Origin: Intestinirhabdus alba
Lineage (GTDB): Bacteria > Pseudomonadota > Gammaproteobacteria > Enterobacterales > Enterobacteriaceae
Length of the DNA: 46,567 nucleotides
NCBI RefSeq assembly: GCF_009711095.1
Contig: NZ_WMJZ01000032.1
Location: 1 to 46,567, forward strand
Direction: 5' to 3'
Below the pieces are notes generated by a model. That model was given only the letters and a program-made list of their open reading frames with translations, was not told the DNA's origin and searched no databases. Shown here piece by piece: positions 1-7,315 of the stretch (positions within the stretch are counted from its first letter, which is position 1; every line of letters starts with the position of its first letter). Position numbers and translations under genes: made by a program.

Positions 1-468
1 ATCGAGTCGGCGACCCCGGGAGACTACCTGACGAAGGCGGGGTACTACGGCCGTCTGGAGCGGGCGTCCGCAGAGCAGGCGTTTCAGGCGTTTCCGGTGT
101 TAGGCGATGATTCTGGCCCGCAAAGTTTACGCTTCGCATTATCTCAGGATGCCGTTAACAAACCTTATATTATTCATAACAGCGCGGGAGAGATCGTTTC
201 GCAGGGGACTATTGGTGAAGACGGGCGAACCCCGCGCGTGAAACTAGAAGAGTCCGATGAGCTGATCCTTACGCTTGGGAAAACAGAATGGATTGTGTCA
301 CCGATAGCGTTTAGTGAAAGCGCGCCAGAAAGTATCACCGAAACGAATTTTATCGACGATAGCGCTGTTCATGATCCTTATACAGAACAGCTGGCAGAAG
401 AGATTAACGATTTTCTGCCAGCTGAGCTGATTGCAAAGATCGTGGGGCCGGTTGAAGGTGAGGTCTGA
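1..468 (+). CDS. C-terminal end of a T6SS spike protein, probably VgrG (5' end outside window)
   Basis: The frame is open from base 1 to a TGA at 466-468, so about 155 C-terminal residues are visible and the start lies to the left. The visible part holds a short domain of the kind found at VgrG tails (KPYIIHNSAGEIVSQG, then EDGRTPRV). VgrG forms the tip of the secreted T6SS needle and its tail often docks an effector. The core VgrG domains are not in view, so the assignment rests on this tail and on the effector-like genes that follow. The first ~96 bases are about 68% G+C, while the rest is clearly more A+T-rich, as in VgrG proteins with a conserved core and an exchanged tail. A different T6SS-associated carrier, such as a PAAR protein, remains possible. 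Confidence 0.55.
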   Translation: MESATPGDYLTKAGYYGRLERASAEQAFQAFPVLGDDSGPQSLRFALSQDAVNKPYIIHNSAGEIVSQGTIGEDGRTPRVKLEESDELILTLGKTEWIVSPIAFSESAPESITETNFIDDSAVHDPYTEQLAEEINDFLPAELIAKIVGPVEGEV

Positions 469-489
469 CTCCGCGAAGAGGAATGAAAA

Positions 490-870
490 ATGCGTATACT
501 GTTAATCTGTGTATTTATGATTTTCACTGGCACGGCTCATGCCAGCTGTTTAAAGAATGGTGACAGTACCAGCGTTGCGGGAGTGCTGGTCGTTAAAACG
601 TATCAAAGCCCTGACGATATTCCCAGGCCCGTCAGAAAATGGGTTCTGCAGCTGGACACGCCGCTTAAATGCGTTGCCGAAGTGGATACATCATTTCCGG
701 CCTGGAACAGCGACATTACCATTATTCCGTTGAACGGACTGGAGCAAAGCTTTAGTTATTATGCCGACAGGCGGGTAATTGTTTCGGGAAAGATCGCACT
801 GGCCGCTACTGCATACCATTATACTGCGATTCTGCTATTAGCAGACAAAGTGGAACAGGTTAAAAAATAA
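490..870 (+). CDS. Small exported DUF4431-like protein in T6SS cassette
   Basis: This encodes 126 residues that start with a clear signal peptide (MRILLICVFMIFTGTAHA, cleavage expected before SCLKNG), so the mature protein should be periplasmic. The body has the pattern I associate with DUF4431: a leading Cys, LQLDTPLKCV in the middle and a late RRVIVSGKIALAATAYHY stretch. No function is established for that family as far as I know. A purine-rich ribosome site (AGAGGA) lies just upstream. The gene sits 21 bases after the putative vgrG and 11 bases before the effector, so the set looks co-transcribed. A periplasmic location between vgrG and a cell-wall effector suggests an immunity or accessory role, which is inference. 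Confidence 0.6.
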   Translation: MRILLICVFMIFTGTAHASCLKNGDSTSVAGVLVVKTYQSPDDIPRPVRKWVLQLDTPLKCVAEVDTSFPAWNSDITIIPLNGLEQSFSYYADRRVIVSGKIALAATAYHYTAILLLADKVEQVKK

Positions 871-881
871 GGGATTAGAAC

Positions 882-2546
882 ATGAAGTATATTAGTGCAA
901 CACATGATATGTCTTCTCTTACCGCAGAATATATCGCAGAAGATGGCACACGTTACCTGAGGAGCGGTGGCACGCTGAGCTGGCGTTTCTTTAACCCAGG
1001 TAATATCAGGCCATCAAAGACATCCCCCTGCGATCCGCTAAAAATAGGTGTCGGTAAGACAAAAAACGGTCGCTTTATGATCTTTCCGGACTATCAAACA
1101 GGCTGGAACGCCCTGAAAATATTACTCGTGGTCACCTATAAGGATTTTACGGTTGGTCAGATTGCTGCCGTATACTCTCCTGAATCCGATGGCAACGATC
1201 CGGAAAGATATACGCGATTTATTATCAACAAGTCGGGTGTTGGCGCAGATGAATACATTAAAGATTTAGATGATTCATCCCTTGAAAAACTGATGGAAGC
1301 TATCAAACAAATCGAGGGCTATTATCATAAAAAAGAGACCCGAAAAGAGACGCTCGTGCCTGCCACCACGATTACCATTACCGATGGTCATAAGCCGCTG
1401 GCCGATGAAAAAGTGAAGGTGGTCATCGATCAATGTACCTATGAGTGGAAAACTAACCGCTATGGTCAGATACCGGCTATCGCGCATATACCTGGACGAA
1501 AGCAGATTAACCTCATCGCGGCCGATCCCTGGGGAAAAGAGTCTGTTATCTATACGGCCATAGCCGGTACAGAAAGTAAAAACATCTTATTATTAAAGCA
1601 ATTTCAAACCTATACGGCAAAGACAGGGACGCATAAGGAAGGTGAAAAAGCGGCAGCTTTCTATACGGTAAAAAAAGGCGACACCCTGGGTAAAATCGCC
1701 AGAGCGATTAAAACAACGGTTAAAAGGCTTGCCGATCTTAATGGTATTGAAAATGCTAACCGTATTACCGTAGGCCAGAAGCTGAAAATTCCGGATGGTA
1801 TCAGTAAACCTCTGGTAAAGCCCTCCGGGGCTGAAAGTACACAGCCTGTCGAGACCGGGAGTTCGGATAAGGGTTATCCTCAGGCAAACATTGGCAATAG
1901 CGCAGAGCAGGCACCGTGGATGAAAATTGTTATCCGGGAAGGTAAACAGTGGCATGGCACAGGTGAAAAAGAGATCGCTGATAATTATCATGCCCTGCTC
2001 AACCAGGCGGGAACGTTGGCCAACACCGCATGGTGCGCTTCATTTGCCAACTACTGTCTGAAAGAAAGCGGGTATCCCTACTCCAAAAAATATACGCGAG
2101 CGTCACAGTTCCCCGCCTATGACACGGTAAACTTTGTTGAAATCAAGCGGCCCGTTTACGGTGCGCTGATGGTTTTCAGAACCTATGTTACCAGTAATAA
2201 TAAGTTCACCGGCAACGGGCACGTAACTTTTGTGTATGGAATTTCTTCCTCCGGCGATATCATTGGCATTGGTGGCAATCAGGGAGGAACTGCTTTTGGT
2301 GGAGGAACGATTAAAGCCTCGCAGTACTCAACAACCAGCCCCGTGGCGCGCTTTAAGATGACGGTAAATAAGGTAAAAGGCGTTGCGGTTTATCAGAAGT
2401 TTTATAAGTTTTATGTTCCGGCTACTTATAAAGACTATGCGGATTCAGATGAAGATCTGATTACGGTTGAAGTCGATAAAGTGAACAAAGAGGTCCTTGA
2501 AATCGGAAAGGTTTCTACCCAAAAAGACGAAGGCGGTGGATTATGA
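882..2546 (+). CDS. Candidate T6SS peptidoglycan-hydrolase effector (P5-like + LysM + NlpC/P60-like)
   Basis: The 554-residue protein has no signal peptide. Residues ~33-145 carry an NPGNIRPS motif followed by a GRFMIFPDYQTGWNAL stretch and a YSPESDGNDPERYT segment, resembling the phage structural protein P5/lysozyme-like domain. Residues ~160-240 look like a beta-rich linker. Residues ~260-305 are a LysM peptidoglycan-binding domain (YTVKKGDTLGKIA ... VGQKLKIP). Residues ~345-515 resemble the TIGR02594 NlpC/P60-like group, with candidate nucleophile Cys385 in TAWCASF and His447 in GNGHVTFV. Expected action is cleavage of peptidoglycan in the target periplasm. It follows the exported DUF4431 gene and overlaps the next gene by 4 bases (ATGA), typical of an effector-immunity pair. 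Delivery by T6SS is inferred from context only. Confidence 0.65.
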   Translation: MKYISATHDMSSLTAEYIAEDGTRYLRSGGTLSWRFFNPGNIRPSKTSPCDPLKIGVGKTKNGRFMIFPDYQTGWNALKILLVVTYKDFTVGQIAAVYSPESDGNDPERYTRFIINKSGVGADEYIKDLDDSSLEKLMEAIKQIEGYYHKKETRKETLVPATTITITDGHKPLADEKVKVVIDQCTYEWKTNRYGQIPAIAHIPGRKQINLIAADPWGKESVIYTAIAGTESKNILLLKQFQTYTAKTGTHKEGEKAAAFYTVKKGDTLGKIARAIKTTVKRLADLNGIENANRITVGQKLKIPDGISKPLVKPSGAESTQPVETGSSDKGYPQANIGNSAEQAPWMKIVIREGKQWHGTGEKEIADNYHALLNQAGTLANTAWCASFANYCLKESGYPYSKKYTRASQFPAYDTVNFVEIKRPVYGALMVFRTYVTSNNKFTGNGHVTFVYGISSSGDIIGIGGNQGGTAFGGGTIKASQYSTTSPVARFKMTVNKVKGVAVYQKFYKFYVPATYKDYADSDEDLITVEVDKVNKEVLEIGKVSTQKDEGGGL

Positions 2547-3061
2547 TAAGAGTGCTGGTATTTATGGTTGTATGTTTTCCGTCTTTTATTGCTCTGGCCG
2601 GATCGCCGGGCGGGCTGACGACTGTTATCATACCGTTCACCTCGGCAGAGGAGTATAAAAGTCTGGTTGAGCGTTATTTTAAAGATTATCTGGACGGCGG
2701 CAGGCCGATCTATTGCGCCAACGCTGAGGGAAACAGCGAGACGCTGACCATCGGCAACTATTTTATTAACAAAACGCTGGATGAGACGCTGATGAAATCG
2801 GCGTTAGTCAATCAGCGTTCGCTTAACCGTCTGCAGAAAAAGCTGCTCAATTATCGAAGCGCCGCGGCCCCGCAGGGATTTGATGCGCTGCTGACCTATG
2901 AAGTAAGTGGTAATTACCTGATTTTCTACGGTATTTCTTCAGATGCGGCAGAACCAGCCAGGAAAGCGGCCCTCTATAATAAAGATATCCACGATCCCCG
3001 GGCGCTGGGGCAGGCGATATGCAGAGTGCTTGCCGCTTTTCCCGTTTATTATGATGAGTAG
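2543..3061 (+). CDS. Exported candidate immunity protein for the preceding effector
   Basis: This encodes 172 residues with a signal peptide (MIRVLVFMVVCFPSFIALA, then GSPGG), so it should be periplasmic. I do not recognise the fold or family. The start codon overlaps the effector stop (ATGA), implying translational coupling. Cognate immunity proteins of cell-wall-degrading T6SS effectors are usually encoded immediately downstream and exported to the periplasm, and both conditions hold here. The visible features are a single Cys pair (one in IYCANAEG, one in AICRVL) that could form a disulfide after export, and a Lys/Arg-rich helix-like stretch in the centre. Base composition is A+T-rich at the start and approaches the chromosomal level at the 3' end. 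Confidence 0.6.
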   Translation: MIRVLVFMVVCFPSFIALAGSPGGLTTVIIPFTSAEEYKSLVERYFKDYLDGGRPIYCANAEGNSETLTIGNYFINKTLDETLMKSALVNQRSLNRLQKKLLNYRSAAAPQGFDALLTYEVSGNYLIFYGISSDAAEPARKAALYNKDIHDPRALGQAICRVLAAFPVYYDE

Positions 3062-3201
3062 CGACGTGGGGCAGTCGTTGCCCTGTAGCCACGGCGCTGT
3101 TCTTCGCAGCGGAAGCTTACGGGTCGGGCGTTCGGCGACAGCGCCCCGCTTCTGAAACCGCGCAAAATCGTTGTGGTAAAAGTGAGAACCATGTCAGGCA
3201 A

Positions 3202-3225
3202 GTGCCGCACCGCCGCGTGCGGCAC
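3202..3225. terminator. Perfect 9-bp-stem hairpin downstream of the alcohol dehydrogenase
   Basis: GTGCCGCAC and GTGCGGCAC flank a 6-base loop, 10 bases after the stop of the minus-strand dehydrogenase gene. There is no T-run on either side, so it may protect mRNA 3' ends rather than terminate by itself. It also separates the T6SS cassette from the converging dehydrogenase gene. Confidence 0.45.
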
Positions 3226-3235
3226 AGGATCCTGA

Positions 3236-4279
3236 CTACAGGGTCGCGTTATCAATCACAAAGCGGTAGTGCACGTCGCCTTTCAGCATTCGCTCATAGG
3301 CTTCGTTAATCTGATCCGCACGGATCTGTTCGATATCGGCAACGATGCCGTGTTCCGCGCAGAAGTCGAGCATCTCCTGGGTTTCCGGAATGCCGCCAAT
3401 CATAGAGCCGGCAATGGCCCGGCGCTTCATAATCAGATTGAACACCTCCGGGGAGTCATGGGGCGTTGCCGGGGCACCCACCAGCGTCATGGTGCCGTCG
3501 CGCTTCAGCAGCACGGTAAAAATGTCCAGGTTGTGCGGCGCTGCCACCGTGTTCAGGATGAAGTCGAAGCTTTTCCGGTGGGCCTGCATCTCTTCAGGAC
3601 TGCGGGAAATCACAACTTCATCCGCGCCCAGCGCTTTTGCCGCTTCGCGCTTGGATTCCGAGGTGGTAAAGGCCACCACGTGCGCGCCAAGCGCGTGCGC
3701 CAGCTTGATCCCCATATGTCCCAGCCCGCCGATGCCGACAACCCCCACTTTTTTACCCGGCCCCACCCCCCAGTGGCGCAGGGGAGACCAGGTCGTAATG
3801 CCCGCGCAGAGCAGCGGCGCGACGGCGGCGAGTTGCTCTTCCGGATGGCTGATGCGCAGAACATAGCGCTCATGCACTACAATCTGCCGGGAGTAGCCGC
3901 CTAGCGTGTGCCCTGGCGCATCAGCCGTCGGGCCGTTGTAGGTGCCGACCATATTATCGCAGTAGTTCTCAAGCCCCTCTTCACACTCCTCGCACTGCTT
4001 ACAGCTGTCGACGATGCATCCAACGCCGACCAGATCGCCGGGCCGGTAGCGCTGAACGTGCTCGCCGGTGGCGGTTACTCTGCCGACGATCTCATGGCCC
4101 GGCACACAGGGGTAGAGCGTGCCCGCCCATTCCGAACGCACCTGGTGAATATCCGAGTGGCAAACGCCGCAGTAGGCGATCTCAATCTGCACGTCGTGCG
4201 GCCCTGGCTCGCGGCGGCTGATTTCCATCGCCTCCAGCGGCTGCGTTGCAGATAATGCGCCTATCGCTTTAATTTTCAT
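3236..4279 (-). CDS. Zinc-dependent NADP(H) alcohol dehydrogenase, YahK/cinnamyl-alcohol type
   Basis: The 347-residue medium-chain dehydrogenase probably reduces aldehydes to alcohols with NADPH in the cytosol. The catalytic zinc site is visible as CGVCHSD (Cys37, His41 region) and GHE (His62-Glu63). The structural zinc lobe is the four-cysteine CKQCEECEEGLENYC segment, and the Rossmann fold shows as GIGGLGHMGIKLA. Length and sequence resemble E. coli YahK. I chose the ATG giving MKIKAIGALS, because 18 residues encoded upstream in frame have no family counterpart and the site follows a good ribosome-binding sequence. In K-12 yahK lies elsewhere, so its position beside a T6SS cassette points to an accessory region. 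Confidence 0.85.
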   Translation of the reverse strand: MKIKAIGALSATQPLEAMEISRREPGPHDVQIEIAYCGVCHSDIHQVRSEWAGTLYPCVPGHEIVGRVTATGEHVQRYRPGDLVGVGCIVDSCKQCEECEEGLENYCDNMVGTYNGPTADAPGHTLGGYSRQIVVHERYVLRISHPEEQLAAVAPLLCAGITTWSPLRHWGVGPGKKVGVVGIGGLGHMGIKLAHALGAHVVAFTTSESKREAAKALGADEVVISRSPEEMQAHRKSFDFILNTVAAPHNLDIFTVLLKRDGTMTLVGAPATPHDSPEVFNLIMKRRAIAGSMIGGIPETQEMLDFCAEHGIVADIEQIRADQINEAYERMLKGDVHYRFVIDNATL

Positions 4280-4311
4280 TGCGGTAACTCCTGGTGGAAG
4301 AGGGAAAGCGG

Positions 4312-4333
4312 GTGAAGCGCGTGTGCGCTTCAC
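4312..4333. repeat. Perfect inverted repeat upstream of the dehydrogenase start
   Basis: GTGAAGCGC and GCGCTTCAC flank a GTGT loop, about 33 bases upstream of the dehydrogenase ATG and downstream of the LysR gene. It could be a 3' hairpin of the LysR mRNA, a leader structure, or a protein-binding palindrome. No T-run follows on the minus strand. Confidence 0.45.
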
Positions 4334-4499
4334 TGTCGTTACGTTGATTTATGAGTATTGAAAAAAATGCGGCGGTCTGCTGAATATTTTCGCCGCCGCG
4401 CACCGCTTCCGGTGACAACGAATTTAGCAGAGGGCGTCCTGATGATACAGACGCCGGGATTGCATACGCTGCTGAATAAAATTCACTAATACCGTACGG

Positions 4500-5396
4500 T
4501 TAACCACGGGGCGCTCCGGCCTGGCGATACCTTACCGCCTCGACAAAGGCGGAAAAGGCGGGGGAGGTGTTCCGGCGATTGGGATAATAAAGATGAAATC
4601 CGGCAAAGGTGGGGCACCAGTCGGCCAGGACCTCGACCAGCTGACCGCTGGCAATTAACGGGCGGGTCATTGGCTCCGGGAGGCAGCCGATTCCGATGCC
4701 GTCCAGCGCGCCGTTCAGAATATGTATATTGCTGTTGGCGGTTAACTGACCCTGTACCCGCACGTTCATCGCGCGGCCGTCCTTTTCCAGCTCCCACGCA
4801 TACACGCTGCCGCCGTAAGCGTGGCGAATATTAATGCAGTTGTGGTTTGTCAGCTCATGGGGATGGCGCGGAGCGGGGTGGCGAGTAAAATAGCCAGGGG
4901 CAGCGACCAACGACAGCCGCCAGTCCGGGCCGAGGCGTACCGCAATCATATCGCGGCTGACCGCCTCACCCAGACGGATGCCCGCGTCAAAGCGTTGTTC
5001 AACGATATTAGTAAACCCATTATTAATACTGATTTCAACATTGATCTGCGGATAGTTGGCAAAAAAGCCCGGCAGCACAGGGCGCAAAATCTGTTCTGCG
5101 GCGTCATCTGAACAGGTGATACGAATCGTGCCCGCAGGCTTATCCCGCAGCTCCCCGAGCTTCTCAATTTCGGCGTTAATCTGCTCAAAAAGGGGGCCGG
5201 TGGATCGCATCAACTGCTCCCCCGCGTCGGTGGGGGCGACGTTGCGGGTTGTACGTGTCAGCAGGCGCACGCCCAGCCGCGCTTCAAGGTTGCGGACGGT
5301 ATGGCTGAGTGCCGAGGGGGTCACCCCCAGCCGTCTGGCCGCCCTGGTGAAACTTTGCTCTTTTGCCACCGCAAGAAAAGCAAGAATATCGTTCAT
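4500..5396 (-). CDS. LysR-family transcriptional regulator
   Basis: The protein has about 298 residues, with the typical N-terminal winged helix-turn-helix (MNDILAFLAVAKEQSFTRAARRLG, positions ~1-60, here split by its helix turn at SFTRAA) and a C-terminal periplasmic-binding-like effector domain. An in-frame TTG 30 bases upstream could start a longer form, but the ATG giving MNDILAF matches the family. The gene is divergent from a NepI-like exporter across a 150-bp gap, the usual layout of a LysR protein and its target. It is co-directional with the dehydrogenase downstream, which could be a second target. The inducing ligand is not predictable from the sequence. Confidence 0.85.
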   Translation of the reverse strand: MNDILAFLAVAKEQSFTRAARRLGVTPSALSHTVRNLEARLGVRLLTRTTRNVAPTDAGEQLMRSTGPLFEQINAEIEKLGELRDKPAGTIRITCSDDAAEQILRPVLPGFFANYPQINVEISINNGFTNIVEQRFDAGIRLGEAVSRDMIAVRLGPDWRLSLVAAPGYFTRHPAPRHPHELTNHNCINIRHAYGGSVYAWELEKDGRAMNVRVQGQLTANSNIHILNGALDGIGIGCLPEPMTRPLIASGQLVEVLADWCPTFAGFHLYYPNRRNTSPAFSAFVEAVRYRQAGAPRG

Positions 5397-5461
5397 TCTG
5401 TCGATCTCTAATCCGCTAAGGTCCAACGTGTCGGCCAGTGTAGCCGAATTGATGAATTAAT

Positions 5462-5549
5462 TTCACAGGTTCATACAAATTTCCCCGGCTAATCACCGTA
5501 TTCGCCATCGGATACTCTGTAGCACTCTTTTATCGACGGAACCTGTGAA
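5462..5549. promoter_or_regulatory. 11-bp perfect inverted repeat spanning the LysR/MFS divergent promoter
   Basis: TTCACAGGTTC at 5462-5472 is matched exactly by its reverse complement GAACCTGTGAA at 5539-5549. The right arm covers the ribosome site and first base of the exporter start codon. The arms are 66 bases apart. They could be paired operator half-regions that loop, or, if transcription starts upstream of 5462, an RNA stem hiding the exporter translation start. Confidence 0.45.
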
Positions 5550-6739
5550 TGACTTCAGACAGTATTGTGACAAAATTAAACGCCCCGGCGCAGCATCCTG
5601 CGTGGGGGGCGATTTTCTCTATGGCGCTTGGCGTAGTGGTTCTGATCGCCTCTGAATTTATGCCGGTCAGCCTGCTGACGCCCGTGGCCAGGGATCTGGC
5701 CCTCAGCCAGGGGCAGGCGGGGCAGGCTATTTCGGTATCCGGCCTGTTCGCCGTATTGACCAGCCTGCTCAATGCCTCTTTAACCCGCCGCCTCGATCGT
5801 AAAAAGGTGCTGATCGGCTTTACCCTGCTGCTCTGCCTCTCGGGGCTGATTATTACTTTCGCCGCGAATGACCTGATGTTTATGGCCGGCCGCGCGTTGG
5901 TGGGGGTGGCGATCGGTGGCTTCTGGTCAATGTCGACGGCAACGGTGATGCGCCTGGTGCCAACACACGCCGTGGCGAAAGGGCTGGCGCTGATCAACGG
6001 CGGCAACGCCCTTGCGGCCACGGTCGCCGCGCCGTTGGGAAGTTTTCTCGGCCAGTATATCGGCTGGCGTGGCGCATTTTTCATCGTCGTGCCGCTGGCG
6101 ATAATTGCCTTTATCTGGCAGTGGCGCTCGATTCCGTCGCTGCCCGCCGGACCGCAGCGGACGGGTAGCGCCAATCCGTTCCGGCTGCTGGCTGATCCAC
6201 AGGTAGCCCTGGGCATGGCCGGGGTCATGTTCTTTTTTATGGGTCAGTTTGCGATTTTTACCTACCTGCGCCCGTTTCTGGAAGAGGTCACCCGGCTTTC
6301 GGTGAATCAGCTGTCGCTGGCGCTGCTGGTGCCGGGCGTCTTCGGGCTGTTGGGAACCTGGCTCAGCGGGCATTTGCTGCAGCGTCGCCTGTTTTGCTGG
6401 CTGATAATTATCCCGCTGGTTATGGCCGCCGTTGCCGGGCTGTTGATTAAAGCCGGTGCCTCTTATATGGCGGTGATGGCGCTGTTAGCCCTCTGGGGGC
6501 TGGTTGCCACACCCGCGCCGGTTGCGTGGGGGCTGTGGCTGAGCAAAGCATTGCCCCATGACGCGGAGTCCGGCGGCGGTCTGCTGGTGGCGGTGATCCA
6601 GAGCGCGATCGCCCTCGGTGCCGGGCTGGGCGGCGTGCTGTTCGACCTGCTGGGCTGGTGGAGCCCATTCGCCTTCGGTTTGCTATTGCTGCTGGCTTCA
6701 GCCGCGCTGGCCTGGAGAACCGGATCTACCGGCGGCTGA
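5549..6739 (+). CDS. MFS exporter of the DHA1 family, NepI-like
   Basis: The 396-residue inner-membrane protein has about 12 hydrophobic segments. It resembles E. coli NepI, the purine ribonucleoside efflux pump, along its length: an EFMPVSLLTP start of the first helix, VGVAIGGFWSMS after helix 3-4, AAPLGSFLGQYIGWR in helix 5-6 and PVAWGLWLSKALP in the second half. The substrate may be a nucleoside, sugar or drug, and the similarity does not fix it. It is divergent from the LysR gene and likely controlled by it. The ATG overlaps an 11-bp inverted repeat arm. Confidence 0.8.
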   Translation: MTSDSIVTKLNAPAQHPAWGAIFSMALGVVVLIASEFMPVSLLTPVARDLALSQGQAGQAISVSGLFAVLTSLLNASLTRRLDRKKVLIGFTLLLCLSGLIITFAANDLMFMAGRALVGVAIGGFWSMSTATVMRLVPTHAVAKGLALINGGNALAATVAAPLGSFLGQYIGWRGAFFIVVPLAIIAFIWQWRSIPSLPAGPQRTGSANPFRLLADPQVALGMAGVMFFFMGQFAIFTYLRPFLEEVTRLSVNQLSLALLVPGVFGLLGTWLSGHLLQRRLFCWLIIIPLVMAAVAGLLIKAGASYMAVMALLALWGLVATPAPVAWGLWLSKALPHDAESGGGLLVAVIQSAIALGAGLGGVLFDLLGWWSPFAFGLLLLLASAALAWRTGSTGG

Positions 6740-6841
6740 GCGGAAGCCATTTTCGTACCGATGTCTTTGGCGCGATGACAGGCTGGAATGGCCTGCGGGC
6801 GCGACCTATCCGATAAAATGACGACCAGGCTATATAACCAG

Positions 6842-6876
6842 GCCCGTTCAGGCAGACAGAATAAGCGGGCTTTTTT
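6842..6876 (+). terminator. Probable intrinsic terminator after the MFS gene
   Basis: GCCCG at 6842-6846 can pair with CGGGC at 6866-6870 and is followed at once by TTTTTT. The loop is long (19 bases), so the stem is modest. The T-run is on the plus strand, which fits termination of the exporter transcript rather than of the tRNA operon opposite. Confidence 0.5.
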
Positions 6877-6925
6877 GCGTAATGGAATGAAAATTCAGGA
6901 AAGCACCAAATCACAGGAGATGACC

Positions 6926-7002
6926 TGGTGCGTCCGAGTGGACTCGAACCACCGACCCCCACCATGTCAAGGTGGTGCTCTAACCAACTGAGCTACGGAC
7001 GC
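6926..7002 (-). tRNA. tRNA-Val (GAC), third gene of the array
   Basis: The 77-base gene with encoded CCA reads GCGTCCG at the 5' acceptor strand and CGGACGC at the 3' strand, all seven pairs matching. The anticodon loop is TTGACAT, anticodon GAC. It matches one of the two E. coli valV/valW sequences. It is transcribed last in the three-gene array, and its 3' end faces the accessory region. Confidence 0.97.
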
Positions 7003-7006
7003 AGAA

Positions 7007-7083
7007 TGGTGCGTTCAATTGGACTCGAACCAACGACCCCCACCATGTCAAGGTGGTGCTCTAACCAACTGAGCTACGGACGC
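7007..7083 (-). tRNA. tRNA-Val (GAC), middle gene, chimeric acceptor stem
   Basis: The body and GAC anticodon are identical to the neighbouring copies. The 5' acceptor strand is GCGTCCG, like the gene downstream, while the T-arm and 3' acceptor strand (TGAACGC) match the gene upstream. The acceptor stem therefore has a C5-A68 mismatch and a G7-U66 wobble. The gene is 77 bases with encoded CCA and has 4-base spacers (AGAA on the plus strand) on both sides. It may be impaired or rescued by processing. Confidence 0.9.
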
Positions 7084-7087
7084 AGAA

Positions 7088-7164
7088 TGGTGCGTTCAAT
7101 TGGACTCGAACCAACGACCCCCACCATGTCAAGGTGGTGCTCTAACCAACTGAGCTATGAACGC
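7088..7164 (-). tRNA. tRNA-Val (GAC), first gene of the array
   Basis: The 77-base gene has 5' acceptor GCGTTCA fully paired with 3' TGAACGC, anticodon GAC and encoded CCA. It matches the second E. coli valV/valW type. It lies closest to the promoter at 7191-7219, so it is transcribed first. Confidence 0.97.
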
Positions 7165-7190
7165 AGTGCTACAGGTGACAACGGGGACGA

Positions 7191-7219
7191 ATATTAGCGG
7201 CAGAGCTGCCATGAGGCAA
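7191..7219 (-). promoter_or_regulatory. Strong sigma70 promoter of the tRNA-Val array with G+C-rich discriminator
   Basis: On the minus strand TTGCCT (7214-7219) and TAATAT (7191-7196) are separated by exactly 17 bases and followed by TCGTCCCCG. A G/C-rich discriminator is typical of stringently controlled stable-RNA promoters. The first tRNA starts 26 bases downstream of the -10. Confidence 0.75.
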
Positions 7220-7315
7220 GAGGAAAAACGCAATTTTCCGCCAGATTTCACCTGATTGCAGAGGAAATGCGCAAAACGTCGGAAGAATAGCCGCCGTCCG
7301 GCGGCCGTTGCTGTT

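Noticed and set aside
3269..3904. Plus-strand 211-residue frame opposite the alcohol dehydrogenase
   Set aside because: It is a shadow of a well-supported dehydrogenase gene, with a His/Arg-rich composition and no ribosome site or family resemblance.
6926..7164. Three 81-bp direct repeats that could suggest a CRISPR-like array
   Set aside because: The units fold as tRNAs with anticodon and CCA, and the spacers are only 4 bases and identical.
6928..7197. Plus-strand reading frame of ~89 residues with a repeated SIGLEPTTPTMSRWCSNQL pattern
   Set aside because: It is the antisense reading of three tandem tRNA-Val genes, a well-known false ORF in annotation pipelines.
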